64,000 nt of DNA from Paraburkholderia adhaesiva (lineage in GTDB: Bacteria > Pseudomonadota > Gammaproteobacteria > Burkholderiales > Burkholderiaceae): the NCBI RefSeq assembly GCF_021390575.1, contig NZ_JAJEJQ010000002.1:1364001-1428000 (forward strand), written 5' to 3'. Shown piece by piece: positions 44,000-53,315 of this stretch. A model generated the notes under the pieces. That model ran no database searches, was not told the origin of the DNA, and was given only the letters and a program-made list of their open reading frames with translations. Numbering within the stretch: position 1 is the stretch's first letter; each line of letters opens with the position of its first letter. The position numbers and the translations under genes are program-made.

Positions 44000-44918
44000 T
44001 GCGACGCGCGCGCCACGCGCTTTCATCACCGGCGTGGGCGGATTCACTGGCCGCTACATGGCGGCGCGTCTTGCCGCCAGCGGTTATCGCGTGTGGGGTA
44101 CGGTTCGCGGCGAGGACCGCGTGCCGTCCGACACCACGCCCATCGCTGCGGACCTGCTTGATGAACGCGCGCTCGCCGATGCCGTGGAAACCATCCAGCC
44201 CGATGTCGTCGTGCATCTGGCCGCCGTTGCAAACGTCGCGCACGTCGACGTTGCCAGCATCTATACCGTCAACGTAGTCGGCACGCGCAACCTGCTCGAG
44301 GCAGTGGCGCGCATGGGAAAACCACCGCGCGCGGTTCTGCTCACGAGCAGCGCGAACGTCTATGGCAACGCGACCGAAGGTATCCTCGACGAAACCGTGG
44401 CACCGCAGCCCGCGAACGACTACGCGGTCAGCAAACTCGCGATGGAGTACGTCGCAAAGCGCTGGGATGACAAGTTGCCGATCGTGATCGCACGGCCCTT
44501 CAACTACACCGGCGTCGGTCAGTGCGACGACTTCCTGCTGCCGAAAATCGTCGCCCACTATGCACGCGGCGCACGTACGATCTCGCTTGGCAATATCGAC
44601 GTGATCCGCGATTTCTCTGATGTGCGCGACGTCGTCGATGCTTATGCGCGACTCATCGAGGCGAACTCACACGGCAAAACCTTCAACGTTTGTTCCGGCA
44701 CAGGCTGCACGCTGCACTTGGTGCTCGACTCGCTCGCTGGCATCGCCGGTTACAACATCGACGTGAAAGTCGATCCGCAATTTGTTCGCAAAAGTGAAGT
44801 CCGGAAACTCGTCGGATCGAATGCGAAACTGCGCGCAACGATCGGCGAAACGTCGCGCATTGCGCTGGAAGACACGCTGCGCTGGATGTTCGAAGACGCA
44901 CGGAGGCGCCTCGCGTAA
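43986..44918 (+). CDS. bceM: GDP-6-deoxy-D-lyxo-4-hexulose reductase (Rmd-like), BceM
   Basis: This 310-residue extended SDR has the NADP motif ITGVGGFTGRYMAARL and the YxxxK pair in DYAVSKLAMEYV. Rmd reduces GDP-4-keto-6-deoxy-mannose to GDP-D-rhamnose, the donor of rhamnose in cepacian. The position directly after, and overlapping, bceN supports this over a GDP-fucose synthase. It ends at a hairpin that also follows bceK. Confidence 0.87.
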   Translation: MTRSDATRAPRAFITGVGGFTGRYMAARLAASGYRVWGTVRGEDRVPSDTTPIAADLLDERALADAVETIQPDVVVHLAAVANVAHVDVASIYTVNVVGTRNLLEAVARMGKPPRAVLLTSSANVYGNATEGILDETVAPQPANDYAVSKLAMEYVAKRWDDKLPIVIARPFNYTGVGQCDDFLLPKIVAHYARGARTISLGNIDVIRDFSDVRDVVDAYARLIEANSHGKTFNVCSGTGCTLHLVLDSLAGIAGYNIDVKVDPQFVRKSEVRKLVGSNAKLRATIGETSRIALEDTLRWMFEDARRRLA

Positions 44919-44930
44919 CGAGGCACCTCC
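44902..44930. terminator. Hairpin between convergent bceM and bceK
   Basis: GGAGGCGCCTCG (44902-44913) pairs with CGAGGCACCTCC (44919-44930) with one mismatch and a 5-base loop. It spans the bceM stop and lies 7 bases before the bceK stop on the other strand, so it can end both transcripts, although it has no T run. Confidence 0.6.
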
Positions 44931-44936
44931 GCCGTG

Positions 44937-46109
44937 TCAATGCACGCCGCTGTTCGCAGCGGCGATCGCTTCACCATAGATCTGTGCGACCCGCTTCGCG
45001 ACCACCGCGTTATCGAAATGATTGCGTGCGTATGCCCGGCACGCCTCTTCATCAGGCAGTTTCAACCGACCCGAAAGCGCTGCGTCGATGCCATCCGCAA
45101 TAGCGCCCGAACCCGTCGAAGGCAGCACTAGATCCTGCGAAAGCCCCGCGACTGCTTCAGGTAGGCCACCTACCGGCGTCACGAGCACGGGCGTTCCCGC
45201 CGAAAGCGACTCCACCGTAATCAGGCCGAATCCTTCAAGCGCTACAGTGGGCACCACGCTCAGATTCGCGGCGCGATAAAGCGCGGGCAAATGGGCATCC
45301 GGCACGAAACCGAGCAATTTAACGTTATCGACGAGACCAGCGTCGTCGATACGCTGCTGCAGCTCCGCCTCCAGTCGGCCGCGACCTGCGATTAACAGCA
45401 ACACGTCGGGATGGCGTGACTTCAATTGCTTGACGGCATCGATCAGGTCTTCGAGGCCCATGCGGCGCACAAGCCGTCGCACCGCTAGCACGATTGGCCG
45501 CCCTTGTGGCAGTTGCAGCCGCAGCCGCGCTTCTGCCGGCGTGCATGGCGGATCGAATTGCGATGTATCCACGCAGCCGGGCACGACACGCACGCGCTCC
45601 GGCGAAATTGCATAGCGTTTGGTCAGAATGTCGCCGAACGCACGCGACAGCACGATCAGCCGCGACGAGCGCTCATACACCGACTGCTCCAGATAGTGCT
45701 TGATCCGCTGGCTCAGCGACGCAGCGCCCTCAACGAAACTTTCGTCGGCCCACGGCCCCTGAAAGTGCGAAACCTGCGGTATACCGCGCGTCACGTCGAG
45801 GCCCGGGAACGTATAGAGCGCAAAGTGCGATGAAATGACATCGGGCCGATGCCGGCCGATTTCGCGTCGCAGCGCCTGGCGCGCGGCCAGGAGGCGAAGC
45901 GGCAACGCACGCGAAGCGAGACCGAAGCCGTGGATCGCGCCGCCGCTGTCGTGTGCCACGTTAGGCGAGCCAGCAACAACACCGCGAACCTGCACACCCG
46001 CGCCCGGCAGTGCACCCACGAGCGAATAATACATACGGTCGAGGCCGCCCGCGCGCTCCGGAAACCAGTGCATGCCGATCTGAAGCGATTGGATGGATTG
46101 AGTCGTCAT
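44937..46109 (-). CDS. bceK: Glycosyltransferase (GT4), BceK
   Basis: This 390-residue GT-B glycosyltransferase has an N-terminal acceptor domain (GMHWFPERAGGLDRMYYSLVGALPGAGVQV) and the GT4 donor motif PTVALEGFGLITVESLSAGTPVLVTPVGGLPEAV. Its role in cepacian is to add one sugar of the repeat unit on the cytoplasmic face. The start at 46109 has AAGGAA upstream. It is the last gene of the bce-I unit (B to K). Confidence 0.9.
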   Translation of the reverse strand: MTTQSIQSLQIGMHWFPERAGGLDRMYYSLVGALPGAGVQVRGVVAGSPNVAHDSGGAIHGFGLASRALPLRLLAARQALRREIGRHRPDVISSHFALYTFPGLDVTRGIPQVSHFQGPWADESFVEGAASLSQRIKHYLEQSVYERSSRLIVLSRAFGDILTKRYAISPERVRVVPGCVDTSQFDPPCTPAEARLRLQLPQGRPIVLAVRRLVRRMGLEDLIDAVKQLKSRHPDVLLLIAGRGRLEAELQQRIDDAGLVDNVKLLGFVPDAHLPALYRAANLSVVPTVALEGFGLITVESLSAGTPVLVTPVGGLPEAVAGLSQDLVLPSTGSGAIADGIDAALSGRLKLPDEEACRAYARNHFDNAVVAKRVAQIYGEAIAAANSGVH

Positions 46110-46158
46110 TGCGTGTTTCCTTTTAATGCTCGAATACTTGAGTCCATGTTTCAGGGGT

Positions 46159-47376
46159 TCAGGGGGTGTCTGCATGCTGCAGCGAATGACCACCTGACAC
46201 GGCGGCGTGCGCTAAATCCTGCGCACTGCCAGTGCCTTCGTTCGCGTCTCCCGCAAGCCGCCGATACAGCGCGATGTATTGCGCGGCCATCCGCGCCCAA
46301 CCAAACTGCCCGGCGAGCCGTGCCGCCGCTTCACCCATTGCTTGCCGCCGTGCAGTGTCGTCGGCGAGCTGCTGCACCGCCCGCGCAAGGGCGCTCACAT
46401 CATCGGGATCGTCGAGCACAATGCCGCATTCGGGTGTGATGATCTCCGCACCGCCTGCCGTACGCGCAGTCACAACAGGCAGGCCCGCTGCCATCGCCTC
46501 CAGCAAGGAAAGGCTCATCGCTTCGTAGCGTGAAGGAAAAACATAGGCATCGACGGAGCGCATCAACGTCGGCATCTCACGCACGAGGCCGAGAAAATGC
46601 ACACGCGAAGCGATGCCCAGTTCACTCGCCATAGCCGGATAAGGACTGCCGGGCAAATAGCCCGCCACCGCGAGATGCACACGTTGCGGCAAGATTTTCA
46701 ACGCGTGCAACACCGTGCCGAGGTTTTTGCGCGGCGTACGCAAATCGCCGACGAAGAGCAGCAGACACGCGTCGGCGGGCAGATCGAACTTCGCCCGGTC
46801 AGCCGTTGCCGATGCGAAACTGCGCGTATCGACGCCGTTGTAAATCACGTCAAGCCGCTCGATCGGCTCGCCGCCCGACGCACGAATCTCGTCGGCCACC
46901 TTGCGCGACACTGCCGCGATCACGCGCGAGCGGCGATACGCCCAGCGTTCGAGCACTGCGTTCGCGCGCGTATAGACGAACTGATAGGCGGACCACAAGC
47001 CACGCGTGAGGCCAAAAGGGTAGTACTTGCTGCGCGCCCAGCCGCCATGCACAAAATGCGCGGTGTTCACATCGGCCTGCGCCCAGGTAATGAAGCCGTT
47101 CACATGGAGCACATCGAGTTCCGCGCGATGGCGGCGCAGCCAAAGTGCGCTTTTCAGCGCGAATACCTGCTGACGCAACAGATTAGTCGGCCACGCGCGC
47201 GAGGCCTGTACGCGCACCCACTTCACGCGCGGATGGGCCAGCAGTTCGGGCGCGACATGGGAGGCGACGAGCGTGACGTCGAATCCCTCATCCAGCGCCG
47301 CGCGCGCGATCTCGTGATTGACGCGGCCCTGACCATCGTTATGGCGCACGACATGCGTGACGATTGCAAGTCTCAA
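46159..47376 (-). CDS. bceJ: Glycosyltransferase (GT4), BceJ
   Basis: This 405-residue GT-B enzyme begins at a TTG (47376) preceded by GGAGG, giving M-RLAIVTHVVRHNDGQGRVNHEIA. It has the GT4 donor motif VFPSRYEAMSLSLLEAMAAGLPVVTARTAGGAEII, with E-x7-E. An upstream in-frame extension into bceI is unlikely. It adds one sugar of the repeat unit. The bceI stop lies 24 bases upstream. Confidence 0.89.
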   Translation of the reverse strand: MRLAIVTHVVRHNDGQGRVNHEIARAALDEGFDVTLVASHVAPELLAHPRVKWVRVQASRAWPTNLLRQQVFALKSALWLRRHRAELDVLHVNGFITWAQADVNTAHFVHGGWARSKYYPFGLTRGLWSAYQFVYTRANAVLERWAYRRSRVIAAVSRKVADEIRASGGEPIERLDVIYNGVDTRSFASATADRAKFDLPADACLLLFVGDLRTPRKNLGTVLHALKILPQRVHLAVAGYLPGSPYPAMASELGIASRVHFLGLVREMPTLMRSVDAYVFPSRYEAMSLSLLEAMAAGLPVVTARTAGGAEIITPECGIVLDDPDDVSALARAVQQLADDTARRQAMGEAAARLAGQFGWARMAAQYIALYRRLAGDANEGTGSAQDLAHAAVSGGHSLQHADTP

Positions 47377-47399
47377 TCGGTAACCTCCGTGATACGGGT

Positions 47400-48872
47400 C
47401 TAGCGCCGCGTCAGCTTGCGCCAGTGTCCCGCGCTGAGTATGGAAAACACGCTGGAAAACAGCAGCAGCCCACCCGTGCCGACCAGCGAGTTGGTGAACA
47501 CGAGCATCGCGAATATCGAAAGTGCGAGACTCAGGCACGCGCACACATAGCGATCGTCGGGCATGCGAAGCGCGACGCGCACCGCGCGCGCAAGCAGCCA
47601 CAGCACGCCCGACATGTACAGCAGCGTGCCTGGCCAGCCGAGCACGAATGGAATGTTCATCACGCCGCTGTCGAAGCTGCCGTACTTGCCGAGTTCGCCG
47701 TTGTTGCTCGACAATTTCGTTGAAGCGCCCGTTGCGCCGAGGCCTTCGCCGGTGACGTCGGTGAACGCCGTTTTGGCGAAGTCCGCGTAGAACTGGTTAC
47801 GCGCAGCGTAGCTCTGGTCGTTGCTGAGGTTCACGAGCGTGTTCAGGCGCTGCTGCATGCGCTCCGCCACCGGGCCTATTGTGAGGAGCGGGACGCAGAC
47901 ACCCGCCAGAACGATGGCGCTGACGATGATGCGCACGCGCACACGGTTGCTCGATTTCATCAACTGGATCAGCATCGCGATCGCCCAGCCGCCCCACGTC
48001 GAGCGCACGAGCGAGAGCGCAAACGCGAAGAAGCCGAGGGCGGCCGCGATCCAGCGCACCCGGTGTTTCGCCGCCATCACCAGCACCATCGCGCCCATCA
48101 TCGCGAATGCGAACGGACCCGACGAGTTCATCGTGCTGAACACGCGCACGCCATAGGGCACGGGGTCGCCTTGAGAGTTCATGTTCGAACCGATCATCCA
48201 CATTGCGTCCCACGGCGGCATCACGAAGAACTGCACGAGGCCATAGGCGCCCATGACGAGCATGCCGTAGATGAAGGTGTTGACGATGGTGTCGCGTGAC
48301 TCGGGATACTGTCGCGTGAACACCATGATGTGAAAGCCGATCAGGAGCGGATAAACCCAGTTCGCCAGATCGTAGACAGCAGCGGCCGGCCCGCTTGCCA
48401 CCACGCCCACCACGAACGCATACGCGATACCGGCGAGCGCAAGCAGGATCGGCAAACCACGACGCTGCGCAAGCAACGGGTAGTAGCGAAGAAGCGAAAT
48501 GCCGCTGATCATCGTGACCGCCAACGGCGCCACCTGAATCATGCTCGTCGGCGTGAAGCCACCTTTGCCGTAATCGGCGAGGCGCCGCACTTCAGGACTC
48601 AGGAACCACAGCCACCACATGAAGCCGATGTAACGCACCGGATTCACGAAATAGAGCCACAGGCCCGTCATCACTGCGAGCACCGGAAACGCCAGGGTGA
48701 GCACCGTTCCCTGGTGCGCGGCCACGAGCAACGCCGTGAAAAGCCAGAGTGCCAAAGGAGGAAGCGTGTCGCGACCCAACGCGCGGCGCAAACCCGAGCG
48801 CCCACTAGCTGCAGGGGAAACGCGCGCGACTGGCGCTGGAACTGGACTGGGCATAGCGGACGGCAAACGCAT
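47400..48872 (-). CDS. bceI: Polysaccharide polymerase (Wzy-like), BceI
   Basis: This 490-residue protein has about eleven predicted helices and a large periplasmic loop (about 280-390), the architecture of Wzy polymerases. The segment NMNSQGDPVPYGVRVFSTMNSSGPFAF matches the O-antigen ligase/polymerase family. It polymerises the repeat units in the periplasm with BceF as chain-length partner. The start is an ATG 2 bases after the bceH stop, with GAGGG upstream. Confidence 0.85.
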   Translation of the reverse strand: MRLPSAMPSPVPAPVARVSPAASGRSGLRRALGRDTLPPLALWLFTALLVAAHQGTVLTLAFPVLAVMTGLWLYFVNPVRYIGFMWWLWFLSPEVRRLADYGKGGFTPTSMIQVAPLAVTMISGISLLRYYPLLAQRRGLPILLALAGIAYAFVVGVVASGPAAAVYDLANWVYPLLIGFHIMVFTRQYPESRDTIVNTFIYGMLVMGAYGLVQFFVMPPWDAMWMIGSNMNSQGDPVPYGVRVFSTMNSSGPFAFAMMGAMVLVMAAKHRVRWIAAALGFFAFALSLVRSTWGGWAIAMLIQLMKSSNRVRVRIIVSAIVLAGVCVPLLTIGPVAERMQQRLNTLVNLSNDQSYAARNQFYADFAKTAFTDVTGEGLGATGASTKLSSNNGELGKYGSFDSGVMNIPFVLGWPGTLLYMSGVLWLLARAVRVALRMPDDRYVCACLSLALSIFAMLVFTNSLVGTGGLLLFSSVFSILSAGHWRKLTRR

Positions 48873-48874
48873 CG

Positions 48875-50023
48875 TCACATCCCTCGCGGCAACTCGCGGC
48901 CCGTTGCCGCCCCGCCAGCCGCCGCCGCACGCGCACACTGCGCCTCGCGCTCCAGCAGCATTTCGCGCGTAAGTTCCACATGCTGCTCGGCGAAGTGCTG
49001 CGTCGTCAGATCGCGCGTGCGCAACTGCTCGCATGCCGCGCGCGCCTGATCGAGCGCCTGCGCCGGGTTCGCAGCCAGCCTGCGCACAGCGTCGCGCAAT
49101 TGCTGCGGATCGAACGGCTCGATCCAGGAGACGGCCGCTTCGTCGAAGTAATCGTCGAGGGCACCGACTTTCGTCACGACCATCGGCTTGCCAAGCGCTG
49201 CCGCCTCCAGCATCACCGTGATGCCCGAGGCGTGCGTGTTAGGCCGCAACGGCACGACGACGAGATCGGCCCATTCATAAAGCGCGTGCTGCTGCTTGAT
49301 ACCGGACACGCGTACGACTTCCACATTCGATGCGCGCGCCGAAGCCGGCATGCGCCGGCGCGTGGCGATACGCACCTGATAGCGCGCGTCGTCGCCTAAT
49401 GCCGCGACGAGGGTATTCCAGTCACGGTCCCGATCGTTGCCGATGGCGGCAACGCGCAACGGTTCATGCGGCTGCCAGCGAGCCGGTGGACACAGCGGAA
49501 AATCTCCCGTGTTCAATCCATAAAGCACCCGGTGGGCGTCGCGGCCGAAATAGCGTTCACATAGCGCGGCATTCTCGCTAGCGAGCGTCGTGAGCAGATC
49601 GGCGCGCGCGATCAGCCTGCGATAGAGTGCGCGACGCAGTGCGCCGTAACCCGCCCAGCGATCGAGCAGCCACACACTCTGTGCGAGCAGGAGCGGCCGC
49701 TCGCCACCCTTGCGTGCGTTCATCAGCAAGAGAAGCGCCACGGCCAGATGCTCCTGTTCCGTGTGCGTCCAGATCACATCCGACCTCAGGATTGCGCGGC
49801 GATTGCGCCACGTATGGATGAAATCGAAGCCGAGCATTGTCTTCAGCGCACGTCGCGCGAATCGCATCGGAGCGATTTCGTGCTGGTCGCGCGAGTAGTC
49901 GAGCGCGAATTCGGACGATTCAGCGTGATGGTAACCATACAGGCAGCCGATGTTTTCGCCCTTGCGATAGCGTCGCGGATCGGCACCGTAAAAAAGATGA
50001 ACGTGGACTTGCGTGCTGCTCAT
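48875..50023 (-). CDS. bceH: Glycosyltransferase (GT-B), BceH
   Basis: This 382-residue GT-B protein has the donor-site segment PLRPNTHASGITVMLEAAALGKPMVVTKVG. Its N-terminal part (VHVHLFYGADPRRYRKGENIGCLYGYHHAE) is of the family seen in Burkholderia exopolysaccharide loci. It transfers one sugar of the repeat. Genes bceG and bceI are 32 and 2 bases away. Confidence 0.86.
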   Translation of the reverse strand: MSSTQVHVHLFYGADPRRYRKGENIGCLYGYHHAESSEFALDYSRDQHEIAPMRFARRALKTMLGFDFIHTWRNRRAILRSDVIWTHTEQEHLAVALLLLMNARKGGERPLLLAQSVWLLDRWAGYGALRRALYRRLIARADLLTTLASENAALCERYFGRDAHRVLYGLNTGDFPLCPPARWQPHEPLRVAAIGNDRDRDWNTLVAALGDDARYQVRIATRRRMPASARASNVEVVRVSGIKQQHALYEWADLVVVPLRPNTHASGITVMLEAAALGKPMVVTKVGALDDYFDEAAVSWIEPFDPQQLRDAVRRLAANPAQALDQARAACEQLRTRDLTTQHFAEQHVELTREMLLEREAQCARAAAAGGAATGRELPRGM

Positions 50024-50055
50024 TCAGGGTCCTCCGTGTAAAACCTGGGCATCAT

Positions 50056-50982
50056 CTATGCCAGCGCCCGGCGCGCCTCGCGTGCGCCAATGCGCACCGC
50101 GCGCCAGCGCTCGATGGCAGCCTTGGGCGGCCCCGCTCGCAGAGCGCTCAGCACCGCGTGCACGAGCCCCGGATAGACGCGCGTGCCGATCAGCGCATAC
50201 CACCACCACGCTATCTCGCGACGCAGCGGCGAAAGATGTCCGCGCAGAATCAGATGCAGATTGAACGCCGCATTACGCGTCGATGTGAGCGTCTGCGCAT
50301 TGCGGGGGTCTTCACCTCTGCGCGGTGCAGGATAGTGATCGACGGCGACGAGCGGGTCATAGACGAGCTTCCAGCCCGAGCGCTTCACGCTCATGCTGAA
50401 GGCCATATCGTTGTGCGTTTGGGCACCTGTGCCGCGCAAACGCCGGTCGAAGCGCAGATCGCCGATGGCCGCGCAGCGATAGCTCATATTCGCGCCCTTG
50501 AGCAGATCGACTTCGCGCGCGTCACCCACCCCGAGATGATGATTCCCGACGATGCGGCCCGAACGCTGAACCTTGCCGACCATTTCGCACTCACCGTCGA
50601 GCACGCGACCCGCTTCGTGGACCCAGTCTCGCCCACCCAGCGCGCCGAGTTCGGCGTCGCCTTCGAACGCAGCGGCAATCCGCGCGACCCAGTCGCTGCG
50701 TGGAGCGGCGTCGTCGTCGGTGATCGCAATCACGTCGCCCGTCGCGGCTTCGAGTCCGCGATTGAGGGCGGCGACCTGTCCCGGCTCGTCGACCAGTGCG
50801 ACATCCACGTTCAGCACACGTGGCGTGACGTGGTCGGCAAGGCACGCGTGCGTTGCCATGTCGTCGGCCCGCGCCACTACGACGATCTGCTCCGGCGTGC
50901 GCTCCTGGCACAACAGCGCGGACAGGCATCGAGCAAGATCATCAGGACGACGATACGTCGGCACGATCACGCTCACTCTCAT
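50056..50982 (-). CDS. bceG: Glycosyltransferase (GT2), BceG
   Basis: This 308-residue GT-A enzyme has the GT2 start VSVIVPTYRRPDDLARCLSALL and the metal/nucleotide motif AITDDDAAPRSDWV, followed by the catalytic region NHHLGVGDAREVDLLKGANMSYR. It extends the lipid-linked repeat. A short hydrophobic C-terminal stretch (WWWYALIGTRVYPGLVHAVL) may attach it to the membrane. Confidence 0.9.
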   Translation of the reverse strand: MRVSVIVPTYRRPDDLARCLSALLCQERTPEQIVVVARADDMATHACLADHVTPRVLNVDVALVDEPGQVAALNRGLEAATGDVIAITDDDAAPRSDWVARIAAAFEGDAELGALGGRDWVHEAGRVLDGECEMVGKVQRSGRIVGNHHLGVGDAREVDLLKGANMSYRCAAIGDLRFDRRLRGTGAQTHNDMAFSMSVKRSGWKLVYDPLVAVDHYPAPRRGEDPRNAQTLTSTRNAAFNLHLILRGHLSPLRREIAWWWYALIGTRVYPGLVHAVLSALRAGPPKAAIERWRAVRIGAREARRALA

Positions 50983-51018
50983 TGTTCATTCTCCGCTTGA
51001 ATAATGTCGATGCATAAA

Positions 51019-53247
51019 TCAGGCACTCAGATATTCCTGCGCCGCCGTGTAGCCATAGGCGTAGCTTCCGCGCGCGCGCTGCGGCACCGCATTGAAAATA
51101 CCGCCCTGCACGCGCACACCTGCATTGCGAAGCCGCTTGAGCGTATCGGCAATTTCACCTTCCGAATGCATGCCCGAACGCAGCACGAGGAACGTCGATC
51201 CCGCATGCCCGCCGATGATGGCGGCGTCCGTTACCGCGAGCACCGGCGGCGTATCGATGAGCAACACGTCGTAGCGTTTTGAAAGCCCTTCCAGGTATTG
51301 ACCGAGACGCGGCGACATCAGCAGCTCGGATGGATTGGGCGGACGCCGACCGCATGAGATGAAGTGCAGGTTGTCCACTTCCGTCGCGCGAATCGCCTCG
51401 TCGAGTGAGATCTGGCCCGACAGCAGTTCGGAAAAACCGTTTTCCTGCGCACTACCCACGTGTCGCTCCAGCGCGCCGCGCCGCATGTCGCCGTCGATCA
51501 TCAGCACACGCTTGCCCGAGTGCGCGAGCAGCATGGCCAGATTCGCGGTGAGGAAGCTCTTGCCTACGCCCGGCACCGAGCCGGTCAGCATCACCACACG
51601 ATTACGCGCATCCATTACGCTGAACTGCAGCGACGTGCGCAGGCTGCGCAGACTCTCGACGGTAAGGTCTTTCGGGTACGCGTTCGCGAGCACTTCGCGC
51701 ATCCGGGTACCACCACGCACTGGAGCGCGTTTTTCCAGTGCCATTTGCTCCGTCGACAACGGCACCAAGCCATAAACCGGCAGATGAAACGCGCGCTCGA
51801 TCTGGTCTGCGTCGACGATGCCTTTGAAGAGGTTCCGACGCATCAACACAAAACCGGTGCCGAGAATCAGACCGAGCAGCGACGCCGCCGAAATAATCAG
51901 CAGCTTCTTCGGCTTCGACGGGTTGCCAGGACGCATTGCGGCGTCGACGATATGCACGTTGCCGCCCGTTCCCACGCGCTGAACGGAAAGCTCCTGAATA
52001 CGATTGAGCAGCAGGACGTAAATGTCTTCGGCCACCTTGGCATCGCGCTGCAACTGCACCGCTTTCACTTCGGTTGCGGGCAGGTCCCTGAATTTCGTGT
52101 CGTACTTGGCGCGTTCCCCTTGAAGCTCAGCAAGCTGCCTGCGCGCAGCCACGAGCAGCGGATGCGCGTCGCCGAAACGCTGTTCCAGTGAAGCGATCTG
52201 CAACTGCATCGCGGAAATCTGCTGCTCGTACTGCACGCTGCCTTCGAGATAAATCTTCGCCTCGTCGCTCGCGTTGATCGATCCCGACTTGCTCTGATAA
52301 GCGGTCAGCGCGGCCTCGGCGTTTTCGAGGTCGGACTTCAGGCGCGGTTGCTCACTGCGCAGGAAATCGAGCATCTTGTTCGCATCGGCCTGCTTGGTGA
52401 CCATGTGAACGCGCAGATACGACTGTGCGATTGCGTTCGCGATCTCGGCCGCGCGTGAGGCATCCGAGTCGGAAAGCGAAATATCGATCACGCCCGTCTG
52501 CTTGCCCTGCTCCTGCACCTGGATCGCGTTCTGGAACGCGCTGATCGCGTCGAGGTCGTTCATGCGGACAACGGTGAAGCGTGTGCCCGGACGTGCGACC
52601 AGTTCGTTCACAAGGATGGTCACGCCGTTACCCTGCGCGGTCTGCCCGGCTACCCCTTCGAGCAGCCGCTCTCCGTTCGGGCCATCGAGCACATAGCGTC
52701 CGTTCGACAGCGCGGTCAGTGTGAGCTTTTTACCTTCGAGTGAAGCGTCCACGTTAACCGAATCGACCTCTGCGACTTCACCTCCCCACGCGAACGTATC
52801 GAGCCCGAACCATGGCCTCGCGGGCGTGCCAGGTGTAGCCAGCCGGTTTGCCAGATTGCCGAGTACCGGGATCGAAACCGGCGCGACCGAAAAATTCAGC
52901 TTGTATTGCTTGACGACCGGCTCGACCACGCTGCGGCTCTTGATCATCTCGATCTCGGCGTCAGTGGGCAGCGAAGCCGACGACCCACTGTTGATCGACG
53001 CGCCCGTCTGTGTCTGCGTGAGCGCCTGTGACGTGTAGTCGGCGGGCTCGACGCGAACCTGCGTATCGGCCGTATAGACCGGCTTCGCCACGTAGCAATA
53101 GAACACGGCAATGGCAATAACGGCCGCTGCGATGGCGATCAGCCAACCGATGTCGTCGAGAATGACGCGCAGCAACTGGCCGAGGACGACGTCCTCTTCT
53201 TCGGTGCGGGCCGCCGGGGCCGCCTGCGGGGTGATTTGCATGCTCAC
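51019..53247 (-). CDS. bceF: Tyrosine autokinase and chain-length regulator (Wzc), BceF
   Basis: This protein of about 742 residues combines a Wzz-type co-polymerase domain (two membrane helices at IGWLIAIAAAVIAIAVFYCYV and LLIISAASLLGLILGTGFVL, with a long periplasmic coiled part) and a BY-kinase domain. The latter has Walker A in GSVPGVGKSFLTANLA, Walker A' in VLMIDGDMRRG and Walker B in VLLIDTPP. The C-terminus carries a tyrosine cluster (SYAYGYTAAQEYLSA) that is autophosphorylated in the family. BceD reverses this. I chose GTG at 53247, with AAGGGG 8 bases upstream; ATG at 53241 is possible. Confidence 0.95.
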   Translation of the reverse strand: MSMQITPQAAPAARTEEEDVVLGQLLRVILDDIGWLIAIAAAVIAIAVFYCYVAKPVYTADTQVRVEPADYTSQALTQTQTGASINSGSSASLPTDAEIEMIKSRSVVEPVVKQYKLNFSVAPVSIPVLGNLANRLATPGTPARPWFGLDTFAWGGEVAEVDSVNVDASLEGKKLTLTALSNGRYVLDGPNGERLLEGVAGQTAQGNGVTILVNELVARPGTRFTVVRMNDLDAISAFQNAIQVQEQGKQTGVIDISLSDSDASRAAEIANAIAQSYLRVHMVTKQADANKMLDFLRSEQPRLKSDLENAEAALTAYQSKSGSINASDEAKIYLEGSVQYEQQISAMQLQIASLEQRFGDAHPLLVAARRQLAELQGERAKYDTKFRDLPATEVKAVQLQRDAKVAEDIYVLLLNRIQELSVQRVGTGGNVHIVDAAMRPGNPSKPKKLLIISAASLLGLILGTGFVLMRRNLFKGIVDADQIERAFHLPVYGLVPLSTEQMALEKRAPVRGGTRMREVLANAYPKDLTVESLRSLRTSLQFSVMDARNRVVMLTGSVPGVGKSFLTANLAMLLAHSGKRVLMIDGDMRRGALERHVGSAQENGFSELLSGQISLDEAIRATEVDNLHFISCGRRPPNPSELLMSPRLGQYLEGLSKRYDVLLIDTPPVLAVTDAAIIGGHAGSTFLVLRSGMHSEGEIADTLKRLRNAGVRVQGGIFNAVPQRARGSYAYGYTAAQEYLSA

Positions 53248-53315
53248 GTTTCTTTCCCCTTGAGTGAGTGTTGCACCTGACTGTCTTCCTCTTTGAAAGT
53301 CGATCGACACGCGCG

